Source: Flavobacterium taihuense (GTDB lineage: Bacteria > Bacteroidota > Bacteroidia > Flavobacteriales > Flavobacteriaceae). Taken from it: 64,000 bases of DNA. Positions 35,802 through 45,173 of the stretch are shown here, in pieces; positions within the stretch are counted from its first letter, which is position 1; the number at the start of each line of letters is the position of its first letter. Position numbers and translations under genes: made by a program. The notes under the pieces were generated by a model, which made no database searches, was not told where the DNA came from, and worked only from the letters and a program-made list of their open reading frames with translations. Location: positions 1 to 64,000 of the forward strand of contig NZ_JAHWYN010000006.1 in the NCBI RefSeq assembly GCF_019351435.1. The letters run 5' to 3'.

Positions 35802-36533
35802 ATGTTTAGACATCAAGGCAAAAGCAGAACTTCTAAACATAATCTACGTCTTGCTACATTATTATCATTTGTGGCAGGTATCGTAAATATAACAGGCGTT
35901 TTGTCGGTAAAGACATTGACTACAAATGTTACAGGTCATTTTGCTTTTTTTGCCGAAGAGGTAACCAAACACGATTATCAAGCCGCCATTATTTTTTTAA
36001 TCTACACCCTATTCTTTTTGGCTGGAGCTTTTACATCTAATTTTTTAGCAGAATTGGTTTCCGAAAGGAAACAAGACCTTTCTCATCTGCCGGCAATAGC
36101 AATAGAATTTCTAATTTTGATTACTCTGGGTCTTTTCGGTATGCAAGGCGATTTCAATTTATTGGATGGAAAATGGATTGCCTTTGGTCTACTTTTTGCC
36201 ATGGGAATCCAAAACGCATTGGTAACCAAAATTTCTCAATCAACCGTTCGAACAACACACTTAACAGGACTCTTTACCGATTTAGGAATTGAATTGTCCC
36301 AATTGTTTTTCTATAAAAAACCCGAGGAACGAAAAGCCTTAAAAACCAGTATTTACCTGAGACTTTCCATCATATCTTTCTTCTTTCTGGGTTGTTTTGT
36401 TGGTGGATTGATGTACGGGTATTTGGATTTAAAAACATTATTTGTTGCCGCTTCTTTTCTATTGATTGCACTTTACTATGATTACATCCGATTGCATTTT
36501 ATTGCCATTAAACGCAAGAAAAAACCTTTTTAA
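35802..36533 (+). CDS. YoaK family (DUF1275) membrane protein
   Basis: This 243-residue protein has about six to seven membrane helices and the DUF1275 pattern FVAGIVNITGVL followed by TTNVTGHFAFFAEE. The LLFAMGIQNALVTKIS and TTHLTGLFTDLG segments are also typical. The function of the family is unknown. Its 3' end overlaps the convergent yeiH-like gene by 4 bases, so there is no room for a terminator between them. Confidence 0.85.
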   Translation: MFRHQGKSRTSKHNLRLATLLSFVAGIVNITGVLSVKTLTTNVTGHFAFFAEEVTKHDYQAAIIFLIYTLFFLAGAFTSNFLAELVSERKQDLSHLPAIAIEFLILITLGLFGMQGDFNLLDGKWIAFGLLFAMGIQNALVTKISQSTVRTTHLTGLFTDLGIELSQLFFYKKPEERKALKTSIYLRLSIISFFFLGCFVGGLMYGYLDLKTLFVAASFLLIALYYDYIRLHFIAIKRKKKPF

Positions 36534-37492
36534 AAATATAAAATTGCCACTAAACTACCAATCGCAATTGTTACCCAAAGCAATACCCCTTGCAATAAAG
36601 GCATTAACCCCACCGATTTCAAAACAGAACGGTTCAGCCCTGCTCCTATCAAAAATAAAGTAACCGTAAGCCCCGTTTTCGCGAAAGAAACCAAATGAGG
36701 AGCTACACTGGCAACAGGAGAAAAATAAGTATTGCAAATCATAGCCAAAATAAACAATCCAATAAAATAAGGAATCTTCAGTTTGCTAGTTTTATTCTTA
36801 AAAACCACTGCTGTAATCAAAGCAACAGGAATAATCCACAAAGCTCTGGCTAATTTTACCGTTGTGGCTACTTGCAAGGCTTCTGTACCATATTTATTGG
36901 CAGCTCCAACCACTGAACTAGTATCGTGAATTGCAATAGCACACCACAAACCAAAATCGTTTTGCGACATATTCAACCAGTGTCCAATCAAAGGAAATGC
37001 AAACAGAGCAATTGAATTAAGAATAAATATAACTCCCAATGCAATAGAAGTCTGCTTTTCATCCGATTGTATCACAGGAGCAATTGCAGCAATGGCACTT
37101 CCTCCACAAATAGCAGTTCCGCAAGAAATAAGATGGGATGTTTTCCTTTGAATTTTAAACCATTTCCCGAATAAAGTACCCAAAGTTATGGTTGCTATAA
37201 TGGAACCAATCGTAAAAACAAAACCTTCCTTTCCTGCAGCAACAGCACTATTGACATTCATACCAAACCCCAATCCCACAACTGAAACCTGCAGCAATAT
37301 ATTGGTTGCTTTATGATTTAAATGTAAAAATGGATGCCCAGATACATTGGCTATAACCAAACCTAATACTAAAGCAACAGGCGCAGAAATAATAGGAAAT
37401 AAACAAAGAAGCAGTATTAAAATGAAAATGACTTGCTGTACTACAGCATTCATTCTCAATAAGTGTTGGATATTAACTATAGCCGTTTTCAT
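36530..37492 (-). CDS. YeiH family putative sulfate/sulfite exporter (UPF0324)
   Basis: This 320-residue protein has about ten membrane helices. Family motifs include SCGTAICGGSAIAAIAPVI near residues 122-140 and WCAIAIHDTSSVVGAA. Homologues are annotated as sulfate exporters, and some YeiH-like proteins are linked with sulfite or taurine metabolism. The gene lies 73 bases after a LysR-family regulator on the same strand, a pairing common for this family and suggesting that the regulator controls it. Confidence 0.83.
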   Translation of the reverse strand: MKTAIVNIQHLLRMNAVVQQVIFILILLLCLFPIISAPVALVLGLVIANVSGHPFLHLNHKATNILLQVSVVGLGFGMNVNSAVAAGKEGFVFTIGSIIATITLGTLFGKWFKIQRKTSHLISCGTAICGGSAIAAIAPVIQSDEKQTSIALGVIFILNSIALFAFPLIGHWLNMSQNDFGLWCAIAIHDTSSVVGAANKYGTEALQVATTVKLARALWIIPVALITAVVFKNKTSKLKIPYFIGLFILAMICNTYFSPVASVAPHLVSFAKTGLTVTLFLIGAGLNRSVLKSVGLMPLLQGVLLWVTIAIGSLVAILYF

Positions 37493-37565
37493 TTGTATTG
37501 TTCATTTATAACACTACAAAGGTCACCATAAATCTACAGCATTGCCAATCGAAAATAATAATCTA

Positions 37566-38462
37566 CTATAACTTTAGATTATAATAACTCGAAATGTTTT
37601 TTATGAATAATTCGGAAAGAGAATCTGATTTTCCTTGCAAAGTAATGATATAAAAATAACGCTCAATTTTCAAATTATCGACATCAATAATTTGTAATTC
37701 TTTATTTTTCAACTCCTTACCAACTGCATGTATCGACATAAATGCTACGCAATTCGAATTCATCAAATACGACTTGATACTTTCGGTGCTTCCCAATTGC
37801 ATTTCAATCTGCAATTGGTCTATTTTAATATGGAAAGGTTTTAAAGCATATTCAATAACTTCAAGTGTTCCAGAACCTTGTTCCCGCACAAGAAATCGCA
37901 ACGATTTAAGATCGACTGGATCGATTTCTTTTTTTTTGACCAATGGATTATTGGAATTACAAACCAAAACCAGTTCATCTCTAATAAATTGAGTGTATTT
38001 TATAGATTGATTTTTGGATTGTCCTTCGACAATTCCAATTTCAATTTCTTTGTTTAATAGAGCATTTTCGATTTGCTCTGTATTTCCGTTAAGCAAATTC
38101 ACTTTAACAGATTCCAGTTTTTGATGAAAACGAGCCAAAAGTGGCGGAATAATATACTGAGAAATCGTAGTACTCGCTCCCAATCGCAACAAACCTTTCC
38201 GTTCATTGATAAACGTGCTCATATCAAAGTCGATTTCCCTATAAATCTCAAAGATGCCTTTGGTATGTTTCAATAACACTTCCCCTGCGTTAGTGAGTGC
38301 TATTTTCGAACCGTTTCTTTCAAAAAGTTTTATTTTATATTCTTCTTCCAATTCCTGAATGTGCTTAGAAATTGCGGGTTGTGTAATGAATAATTCGGCA
38401 GCGGCTTTTGTAAAGCTCAATCGCGTAGCGACGGTGTAAAATACTTTTAGTCTAAAATCCAT
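37566..38462 (-). CDS. LysR-family transcriptional regulator
   Basis: This 298-residue protein has an N-terminal winged helix-turn-helix (residues 1-60; LSFTKAAAELFITQPAISKHI) and a periplasmic-binding-protein-like effector domain (about 90-295). It precedes the yeiH-like gene on the same strand and resembles CysB/YeiE-type members in arrangement. It probably senses a sulfur compound or similar small anion; this is inference from context. It begins 27 bases after the VWA protein stop. Confidence 0.88.
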   Translation of the reverse strand: MDFRLKVFYTVATRLSFTKAAAELFITQPAISKHIQELEEEYKIKLFERNGSKIALTNAGEVLLKHTKGIFEIYREIDFDMSTFINERKGLLRLGASTTISQYIIPPLLARFHQKLESVKVNLLNGNTEQIENALLNKEIEIGIVEGQSKNQSIKYTQFIRDELVLVCNSNNPLVKKKEIDPVDLKSLRFLVREQGSGTLEVIEYALKPFHIKIDQLQIEMQLGSTESIKSYLMNSNCVAFMSIHAVGKELKNKELQIIDVDNLKIERYFYIITLQGKSDSLSELFIKNISSYYNLKL

Positions 38463-38488
38463 AATCGTATTTTTGTCAAAATTAATAA

Positions 38489-40516
38489 TTACAACATACC
38501 ATTATACTTCCGAACAAACCATTCGGTAGAAAGAAAAACAGCGATCAAAACCAGCAACCATTTCCAATCAATCAAAGGAGATTTGGTCACAACCTTTTTT
38601 TGAACGGCTTTGTATTCATCGTTATCCAACAATGTTTTTATCAGCGCATCGATTTCATTTGGGTAAAAAGCTGTCCCTTTAGTTTGTGCTGCCAATTCTT
38701 TCAATTTTTGAACATCTGAATTTACAAACTGTTTTTCAATATCAAAATCCAGAATTTCAAAATGACCAGAATAGGATGTTTTAGAATTCAATTCTTTTAC
38801 CGAGAAATTATAGCTTCCCGCTACAAGTCCGTCAAGATTTACTTTATAGGTATTATTTCCCTTTAAAAGATCGAAGTTTTTGGTTTGTTTTGTTTTGACG
38901 TTGGTCACAGCAATTGTCAAACGTGCTTTTTCGTCAAAATCATAATTCTTATTGAAATATTGAGCGGTAATTTCTATAGCTTCCCCAGAGTTGTAAAAGC
39001 TTTCGTGATTAACAACCAATGATTTTTTGGCATTATTGGAAGCTAAATATTGTATAATCTTATTGATGAAAATATCATATTTCTCAAAGGATTGATTGTT
39101 GATATGACTTTGCAGACTCCATTTCCAACTGTTTTCCCCAAACAAATAAGCCGCTCTTTTCCCTTGATTCTCCGTAAAAGACAATAAAGGTGCCTTGGTA
39201 TCAATATTTCTAATTTTGGAAGAAAGTAACACATTCACTTCACCATTAGTAGTAATTGTTCCAAAACTATTTTGCAAAGGCGGTAATTTTTCAAATCCTA
39301 AATTATCCACTGCAAAAAGATTAAACTGCGAATCAAAATCAGCTAAATAATCTTCTTCCTGACCACTCATTTTAAAAATGAAATTATTTTGTTGTTGATT
39401 CAAAAATGAAAAATCAGTACTCGTTCCCGTTATGATAAACGTATTCAGATTGGCTTTTTGGTTCGCTTCAAAAACTGATTTGAAAGCAGTTGTTGGTTGA
39501 TACAAAATAAGCACATTGTAATCCTGCAATGATTTCACTTCATTCGGTTTCAACAATATCACTTTATGTTGCAAATTGGACTCAATTGCTCTTTTTAAAA
39601 CAGCAATATCGGGATGATTTATAGCCGAAATGATAGCAACCGTTGTTTTTTGATCAATAACTTCAACAGCAAAATTCTTGATATTGTTGAAGGTGTTTTT
39701 TTCGCTTTCTTTCGATTCAATTTTAGCTTTATAAATCTGCAATCCCACTTTATTGGCAGGCAAAAGCACATTTACAACAGCCGTTTTCTTTGATGGTGAA
39801 AAAGAAATGCTTTCTTTATGCAACACATCATTTCCTTGTACAATACTAAAATTGGTCGTTACAATTTTATCTCCAGAATATTGTAAAAACACTTCAACTG
39901 GGAACTTATTTTTTAGAAATGCGTATTTATTAACATTCAGCTGATTGATCTTCAGATCCAACACTTTGGTGGTATCGCCTAAAACCAAAGGATAGACTTT
40001 ATTGTTTTCATCAAAACTATACACATAATCATTCCCCGAAGTTTGATTTCCGTCGGTTATTAGTACCGTTGGATAAAATGCATTTTTATAAATACTCTTC
40101 AAATTTTTAGCAACCAAATCCAAATTGGTCTGAGTTCCCGTAAAAGTCAAACTATCCGATTGTTGAAAATCAGCATCAAAAAGATACGATTGCACATCAA
40201 ATTTTTCTTGAAGAGCTTTATTCGAAGTTAATTTTTGAGCCAATTCCAAAGTTTTTTCTTTAGAATTCAAAAAAGATATTGAGCTTGAATTATCAACGAC
40301 AATAGGCAATGGCGTTTTTATAATTTCCAGCTTACTCGTCGTGATAATAGGGTTTATCAAAAGCAGCAATATCAAAAATAGGCTTAGAAAACGCAAAAAA
40401 GTCAAAAACAAACCTACTTTCGATTTGTTCTTGACTTTATATAAATATTGAAAAAACGACAAACCACCTGCTATTAATAAAGAAAGTAGTAGTAATAGAA
40501 TCGTGTTTATTGTCAT
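38489..40516 (-). CDS. Membrane-anchored VWA-domain protein
   Basis: This 675-residue protein has two N-terminal membrane helices (about 5-24 and 35-57) and one near the C terminus (about 650-668). Between them is a von Willebrand A-like domain with MIDAS residues: Asp75-x-Ser-x-Ser79 (VVDNSSSIS), a Thr in GTQTNLD and Asp in LITDGNQTSG. It is followed by Ig-like and class I glutamine-amidotransferase-like regions. Such proteins occur widely in Bacteroidota with unknown roles, perhaps scaffolding envelope complexes. It follows fabG by 66 bases. Confidence 0.7.
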   Translation of the reverse strand: MTINTILLLLLSLLIAGGLSFFQYLYKVKNKSKVGLFLTFLRFLSLFLILLLLINPIITTSKLEIIKTPLPIVVDNSSSISFLNSKEKTLELAQKLTSNKALQEKFDVQSYLFDADFQQSDSLTFTGTQTNLDLVAKNLKSIYKNAFYPTVLITDGNQTSGNDYVYSFDENNKVYPLVLGDTTKVLDLKINQLNVNKYAFLKNKFPVEVFLQYSGDKIVTTNFSIVQGNDVLHKESISFSPSKKTAVVNVLLPANKVGLQIYKAKIESKESEKNTFNNIKNFAVEVIDQKTTVAIISAINHPDIAVLKRAIESNLQHKVILLKPNEVKSLQDYNVLILYQPTTAFKSVFEANQKANLNTFIITGTSTDFSFLNQQQNNFIFKMSGQEEDYLADFDSQFNLFAVDNLGFEKLPPLQNSFGTITTNGEVNVLLSSKIRNIDTKAPLLSFTENQGKRAAYLFGENSWKWSLQSHINNQSFEKYDIFINKIIQYLASNNAKKSLVVNHESFYNSGEAIEITAQYFNKNYDFDEKARLTIAVTNVKTKQTKNFDLLKGNNTYKVNLDGLVAGSYNFSVKELNSKTSYSGHFEILDFDIEKQFVNSDVQKLKELAAQTKGTAFYPNEIDALIKTLLDNDEYKAVQKKVVTKSPLIDWKWLLVLIAVFLSTEWFVRKYNGML

Positions 40517-40529
40517 TATTTTTTATTTT

Positions 40530-40566
40530 AAATGATGAATTTTGAATTATTTCTCATTCATCATTT
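40530..40566. repeat. Inverted repeat between fabG and the VWA gene
   Basis: AAATGATGAA and TTCATCATTT are separated by 17 bases. No T-run follows immediately, so this may be a weak terminator or an RNA processing site. Confidence 0.5.
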
Positions 40567-40582
40567 ATAATTTATAATTATT

Positions 40583-41329
40583 TTAGGTAAGCATTCCTCC
40601 ACAAACATTCAACACTTGACCTGTTACATACGCACTCATATCCGATGCGAAGAATAAACAAGCATTGGCAACATCTTCGGTAGAACCACCACGTTTCAAC
40701 GGAATTCCTTCTCTCCAACCTTTTACAACATCATCACTTAATTTGGCTGTCATTTCAGTTTCAATAAAACCAGGCGCAATAACATTACAACGAATGTTAC
40801 GAGAACCCAATTCTAAAGCTACTGATTTTGAAAAACCAATCACCCCCGCTTTGGAAGCCGCATAATTCGTTTGACCAGCATTTCCTTTTACTCCAACCAC
40901 AGAACTCATATTGATAATTGAACCCGAACGTTGTTTCAAAAATGTTTTTTGAATTGCTTTTGTCATATTAAAAACGGACTTCAAATTTACATCAATAACT
41001 TGATCAAAATCAGCCTCAGACATACGCATCAATAAATTATCTTTGGTAATTCCTGCATTATTTATCAAGATATCAACTGTACCAAAATCAGCCAAAACAG
41101 CATCTACAAATTTTTGTGCTTCATTAAAATCGGCTGCATTAGATTGGTAACCTTTAGCTTTTATTCCCAAAGCGTTCAATTCATTTTCTAAAGCCAGTGC
41201 AGACTCAACAGATGAGCTATACGTAAAAGCAACATTTGCTCCGTTTTTTGCAAAAATTTCGGCTATACCTTTTCCAATTCCACGACTTGCGCCAGTAATG
41301 ATGGCAACTTTTCCTTCTAGTAATTTCAT
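40583..41329 (-). CDS. fabG: 3-oxoacyl-[acyl-carrier-protein] reductase
   Basis: This 248-residue short-chain dehydrogenase reduces 3-oxoacyl-ACP with NADPH in fatty acid synthesis. It has the nucleotide-binding TGASRGIGKGIA, NNAGITKD, the catalytic Ser near IINMSSVVG and Tyr-x-x-x-Lys in YAASKAGV. The close match to FabG motifs supports this over other short-chain dehydrogenases. The length is typical. It is separated from other fatty-acid genes. Confidence 0.93.
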   Translation of the reverse strand: MKLLEGKVAIITGASRGIGKGIAEIFAKNGANVAFTYSSSVESALALENELNALGIKAKGYQSNAADFNEAQKFVDAVLADFGTVDILINNAGITKDNLLMRMSEADFDQVIDVNLKSVFNMTKAIQKTFLKQRSGSIINMSSVVGVKGNAGQTNYAASKAGVIGFSKSVALELGSRNIRCNVIAPGFIETEMTAKLSDDVVKGWREGIPLKRGGSTEDVANACLFFASDMSAYVTGQVLNVCGGMLT

Positions 41330-41356
41330 GTTCTAAAATTAGTTTATTTTTTATTA

Positions 41357-41434
41357 GGAGCTATTCCTGCTATCCGTTACAATCTTTTGTGTTTGAAAAA
41401 AAACACAAAAGGATTTTCACTGCTATCAGGGCTA
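41357..41434 (-). repeat. Palindromic intergenic repeat, copy 2
   Basis: Read on the minus strand it begins TAGCCCTGATAGCAGTGAAA, has an AATCCTTTTGTGTTT / AAACACAAAAGATT hairpin, and ends AACGGATAGCAGGAATAGCTCC. It is the same family as the copies at 331-410 and 46837-46937. It sits between fabG and an EamA transporter. Confidence 0.75.
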
Positions 41435-41510
41435 GTTTACAAAGGTCAAATATAATAATAAAATACGGATACAAAAAAATTACAAATTCAATTGCATTTT
41501 TACCTCTGGT

Positions 41511-42380
41511 TTACTGTGAAGCTACAATAAAAACGATTGCAACCAAAGCCAAACAGAGACCTATTACATTATACTTATTCACTTTTTCTTTGAAAATATA
41601 AATTCCAACAAGGCTACCAATAACGATAACGCCCATATTCATCCCAGCAAAAACAGTAGAAGGATTCTTGGCAAATGCCTGATGTGCTTTGAGGTAAAAA
41701 AGTATATTCCCGAAATTAAAGACTCCAACCAAACCTCCAAAAATCATACTTTTATAATCCATTTTGACTTTCTTTAAAAGCAGCTCATAACTATTAAAAA
41801 GGATCATTATTATCAGTGAAATAGTAAATAGTACAAATAACGAAGTCGTAAAAGGCAGGCCTGATATCAGTGCAATTTGCTTAAAAAGTATATCTATAAC
41901 ACCAAAACCAATCAATACCAGAGCAGGATAAATCCATTTGTTTTCCTTATTTTCAGTAGGTTTGTTCAGAATAAGCAGTATGGCTGGAAATGCTAACAAA
42001 AGAGCGGTTAACTTAAGTGTATTAAATTGCTCCGCAAAAAAAAACCAAGCTCCTAAAACAGAAATAATGAGTGATAATCGTTGAGCGGCATCGGTTTTAA
42101 CAATTCCCATATATTTAATGGAAGTCGCCAGAAAAAGAAAAACAACGGGCAATAAAATCCCTAGTGGAATAAGAATTCCCCAAGGTGAAGAAGTGTCCAA
42201 AACTGTTAAATCAGGGCTAAAGAACAAATAACACAACGCCAAGGCAAATACATAATTACACGCCACAATTTGTGTAGCAGACGCTTGATACCTCCGCGAA
42301 ATTTTAAAAATCACGCCAACAGTTACACTGCAAATAACACTTAGAATAAGAAATAACATAGTTCTATATTTATCCCGCAA
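41511..42380 (-). CDS. EamA/DMT-type transporter
   Basis: This 289-residue protein has about ten membrane helices with charged residues between them, matching drug/metabolite transporters of the EamA type. The final VNKYNVIGLCLALVAIV segment is typical. The substrate is unknown. It faces away from porX, with 148 bases of shared promoter region. Confidence 0.8.
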   Translation of the reverse strand: MRDKYRTMLFLILSVICSVTVGVIFKISRRYQASATQIVACNYVFALALCYLFFSPDLTVLDTSSPWGILIPLGILLPVVFLFLATSIKYMGIVKTDAAQRLSLIISVLGAWFFFAEQFNTLKLTALLLAFPAILLILNKPTENKENKWIYPALVLIGFGVIDILFKQIALISGLPFTTSLFVLFTISLIIMILFNSYELLLKKVKMDYKSMIFGGLVGVFNFGNILFYLKAHQAFAKNPSTVFAGMNMGVIVIGSLVGIYIFKEKVNKYNVIGLCLALVAIVFIVASQ

Positions 42381-42528
42381 AAATACTATTTAAACCTAGA
42401 TTTTACAGCAGAAATATACAAACCGCAATTACAAATAAATTTTGCACTTTTTATTTTTAATCAATTTTATACTATTTTTAATATTATTTAAGTTCTATAC
42501 AACTAAATTGCACTAAAATAAATTGAAT

Positions 42529-44082
42529 ATGGACAAAATAAAAATACTTTGGGTCGATGACGAAATCGATTTGCTCAAACCACATATATTATTTCTGGAG
42601 AAAAAAAATTACAGTGTTACCACTTGTAACAATGGTCGAGACGCTATCGATATTTTTGACGAAAACAATTTTGATATTGTATTTCTGGATGAAAATATGC
42701 CCGGAATGAGTGGCTTGGAAACATTATCAGAGATGAAAGAGAAAAAATCTTCGATTCCGATGATTATGATTACCAAAAGCGAGGAAGAGTATATAATGGA
42801 AGAAGCGATTGGTTCTAAAATCGCCGATTATCTTATCAAACCTGTAAATCCAAATCAGATATTATTGAGTTTGAAGAAAAACTTGGATCATTCCCGATTG
42901 ATTTCCCAGAAAACAACTTTGGATTACCAAAAAGAGTTTCGAAAAATTACGATGGAAATGGCAATGGTTAACTCCTATGAAGATTGGGTGGAATTGTATA
43001 AAAAACTGATTTTTTGGGAATTAGAATTGGAGAATATTGACGACCAAGGGATGATTGAAATTCTGGAATCCCAAAAAGTGGAAGCCAATTCCCAATTTGG
43101 TAAATTTATCGAGCGAAATTATGAAGATTGGTTTGCGCCAAAAGCGGACAAACCAGTACAATCGCATGATTTATTCAAAGAATTGGTTGTTCCGGAGATT
43201 CTAAAGAAAGACAAACCCGTACTTTTTGTCGTAATTGACAATTTACGTTATGATCAATGGAAAGCATTTGAAAGTGTTGTAGGCAACTATTACAAACTCG
43301 AAAAAGAAGTCCCTTATTTCTCTATACTTCCCACGGCAACACAATATGCAAGAAATGCCATTTTCTCTGGATTAACACCACTTGAAATGGAAAAACAATT
43401 TCCACAATATTGGAAAAATGACCCAGAAGAAGGCGGTAAAAATTTATTTGAAGCCGAGTTTCTAACAGCTCAAATCAAGCGCTTACGACTAGATTTAAAA
43501 GAAGATTACTTCAAAATCACCAATCTAGCCGGAGGAAAAAAACTAGCAGAAAGTTTTAAATCATTAAAAGACAATGATCTTGTAACTGTCGTATATAATT
43601 TTGTCGATATGCTTTCGCATGCCAAAACCGAAATGGATGTGGTAAAAGAACTGGCTTCTGACGATAAAGCGTATCGTTCGTTGACTTTGAGTTGGTTCAA
43701 AAATTCTCCATTATTAGAAATCATTCAACAAGCACAAAAATTAGGATTCAAATTAATTTTGACTACAGATCATGGAACCATTAATGTTAAAAACCCATCA
43801 AAAGTAGTAGGTGACAAAAATACCAGTTTGAATTTACGTTACAAAACGGGACGCAGCTTGACTTATGAGCATAAGGATGTATATGCGGTAAAAGAACCTA
43901 AAAACATTGGTTTACCTGCCATAAATATGAGTAGTTCCTACATTTTTGCTAAAAATGATTTGTTCTTGGCTTATGTAAACAACTACAATCATTATGTTAG
44001 TTATTATAAAAACACCTATCAACACGGTGGAATCTCATTAGAAGAAATGATTATTCCTTTTCTGGTTTTTAACCCAAAATAA
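42529..44082 (+). CDS. porX: Type IX secretion regulator PorX (receiver plus PglZ phosphatase domain)
   Basis: This 517-residue protein has an N-terminal response-regulator receiver with Asp54 in VFLDENMPG, a helical linker and a C-terminal PglZ alkaline-phosphatase-fold domain (about 205-517). The latter carries VVIDNLRYDQW, the likely catalytic Thr in ILPTATQYARN and TTDHGT. PorX, paired with the kinase PorY, regulates type IX secretion in this phylum. I prefer the ATG at 42529 over an upstream TTG. The amylase here is a plausible cargo of that system. Confidence 0.92.
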   Translation: MDKIKILWVDDEIDLLKPHILFLEKKNYSVTTCNNGRDAIDIFDENNFDIVFLDENMPGMSGLETLSEMKEKKSSIPMIMITKSEEEYIMEEAIGSKIADYLIKPVNPNQILLSLKKNLDHSRLISQKTTLDYQKEFRKITMEMAMVNSYEDWVELYKKLIFWELELENIDDQGMIEILESQKVEANSQFGKFIERNYEDWFAPKADKPVQSHDLFKELVVPEILKKDKPVLFVVIDNLRYDQWKAFESVVGNYYKLEKEVPYFSILPTATQYARNAIFSGLTPLEMEKQFPQYWKNDPEEGGKNLFEAEFLTAQIKRLRLDLKEDYFKITNLAGGKKLAESFKSLKDNDLVTVVYNFVDMLSHAKTEMDVVKELASDDKAYRSLTLSWFKNSPLLEIIQQAQKLGFKLILTTDHGTINVKNPSKVVGDKNTSLNLRYKTGRSLTYEHKDVYAVKEPKNIGLPAINMSSSYIFAKNDLFLAYVNNYNHYVSYYKNTYQHGGISLEEMIIPFLVFNPK

Positions 44083-44155
44083 AAAAAAGTAGACAGTAAT
44101 CAGTTTTTAGTAAAAAGTTAAATTTGCAAGCTTATAATAACTATTTAAAAACTGA

Positions 44156-44189
44156 TAACTGTAAACGCATAACTAAAAACGCATAACTG
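44156..44189. repeat. 14-bp tandem repeat between porX and tsaE
   Basis: The unit TAACTRWAAACGCA is present about 2.4 times. It lies beside a wider inverted repeat (TCAGTTTTTA at about 44100 and TAAAAACTGA at about 44146). It is non-coding. Confidence 0.65.
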
Positions 44190-44197
44190 AATAAAAA

Positions 44198-44605
44198 ATG
44201 ACGATTACATTTTCGATCGAGCAACTCGCAGATGTTGCTCAACAAATTCTAGACCAAAACCCTAAGAAAGTAATCCTTTTTAATGGGGAAATGGGTGTTG
44301 GAAAAACAACATTAATCAAACAACTTTGTAAAACATTGGGTGTAAGAGATGCTACTAGCAGCCCTACATTTTCATTGGTGAATGAATATCAAACCGACAC
44401 GAATCAAATTGTGTATCATTTTGATTTTTATCGATTAAACAAAGAAACGGAAGCCCTTGATATGGGTATCGATGATTATTTGTATTCTGAAAATTGGTGT
44501 TTTATAGAATGGTCTGAAAAAATTGAAAATTTGATTCCTGAACAACATACCATAATTACAATCGAATTACTGCCAAACGGTGATCGTTTATTGGAATTAA
44601 AGTAA
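44198..44605 (+). CDS. tsaE: tRNA N6-adenosine threonylcarbamoyl ATPase subunit TsaE
   Basis: This 135-residue ATPase works with TsaD and TsaB in making t6A at position 37 of ANN-decoding tRNAs. The Walker A motif is GEMGVGKTTLIKQL, followed by TSSPTFSLVNEY and HFDFYRL, which are typical of TsaE. The length matches the family. A TAAATTTG element (44119-44126) lies upstream. It begins 115 bases after porX. Confidence 0.93.
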   Translation: MTITFSIEQLADVAQQILDQNPKKVILFNGEMGVGKTTLIKQLCKTLGVRDATSSPTFSLVNEYQTDTNQIVYHFDFYRLNKETEALDMGIDDYLYSENWCFIEWSEKIENLIPEQHTIITIELLPNGDRLLELK

Positions 44606-44613
44606 TTAAAATT

Positions 44614-45099
44614 ATGAACTTAGATACCAATAAAGTCGAAATCATTCCTTTTTCAATCGAATTAAAGGAATCTATCAAAATTTTAAATTTAGAATGGCTT
44701 CATAAATATTTTAAGGTAGAACCCAAAGATGAAAGGGTCTTATCCGACCCTCAGGGCGAAATAATAGACAAAGGAGGATTGATTTTTTATGCTCGATACA
44801 ACGATCAAATTGTAGGCACGGTCTCTTTACAAAAAATTGACGATACTACATTTGAATTAACAAAAATGGCAGTATCTGATGGAAATCAGGGATTAGGCAT
44901 TGGCAAAAAACTAATGGAACATTGCTTTAATCAGGCAAAAAACAAAGGGATTAAAAAATTAATATTGTATTCCAACAGAAAATTATTGCCTGCTATCCAT
45001 CTTTATCAGAGTTTTGGTTTTATTGAAATTCCTGTCGAAGAAGGCGTTTATGAAAGAGCTGATATCAAAATGGAAAAAATACTATCCCAATCCAAATAA
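44614..45099 (+). CDS. GNAT-family N-acetyltransferase
   Basis: This 161-residue protein has a GNAT acyl-CoA-binding fold. The key motif is MAVSDGNQGLGIGKKLMEHC with the Q/R-x-x-G-x-G/A pattern, then ILYSNRKLLPAIHLYQSFGF. The acceptor is unknown. It lies 8 bases after tsaE and is probably cotranscribed with it. Confidence 0.85.
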   Translation: MNLDTNKVEIIPFSIELKESIKILNLEWLHKYFKVEPKDERVLSDPQGEIIDKGGLIFYARYNDQIVGTVSLQKIDDTTFELTKMAVSDGNQGLGIGKKLMEHCFNQAKNKGIKKLILYSNRKLLPAIHLYQSFGFIEIPVEEGVYERADIKMEKILSQSK

Positions 45100-45173
45100 T
45101 TTAGTCAATCCCATTCGGAACCATTTAAATAAAAATACTTTAAATCTTTTTTGTAAATTGTACCACTAATTTC

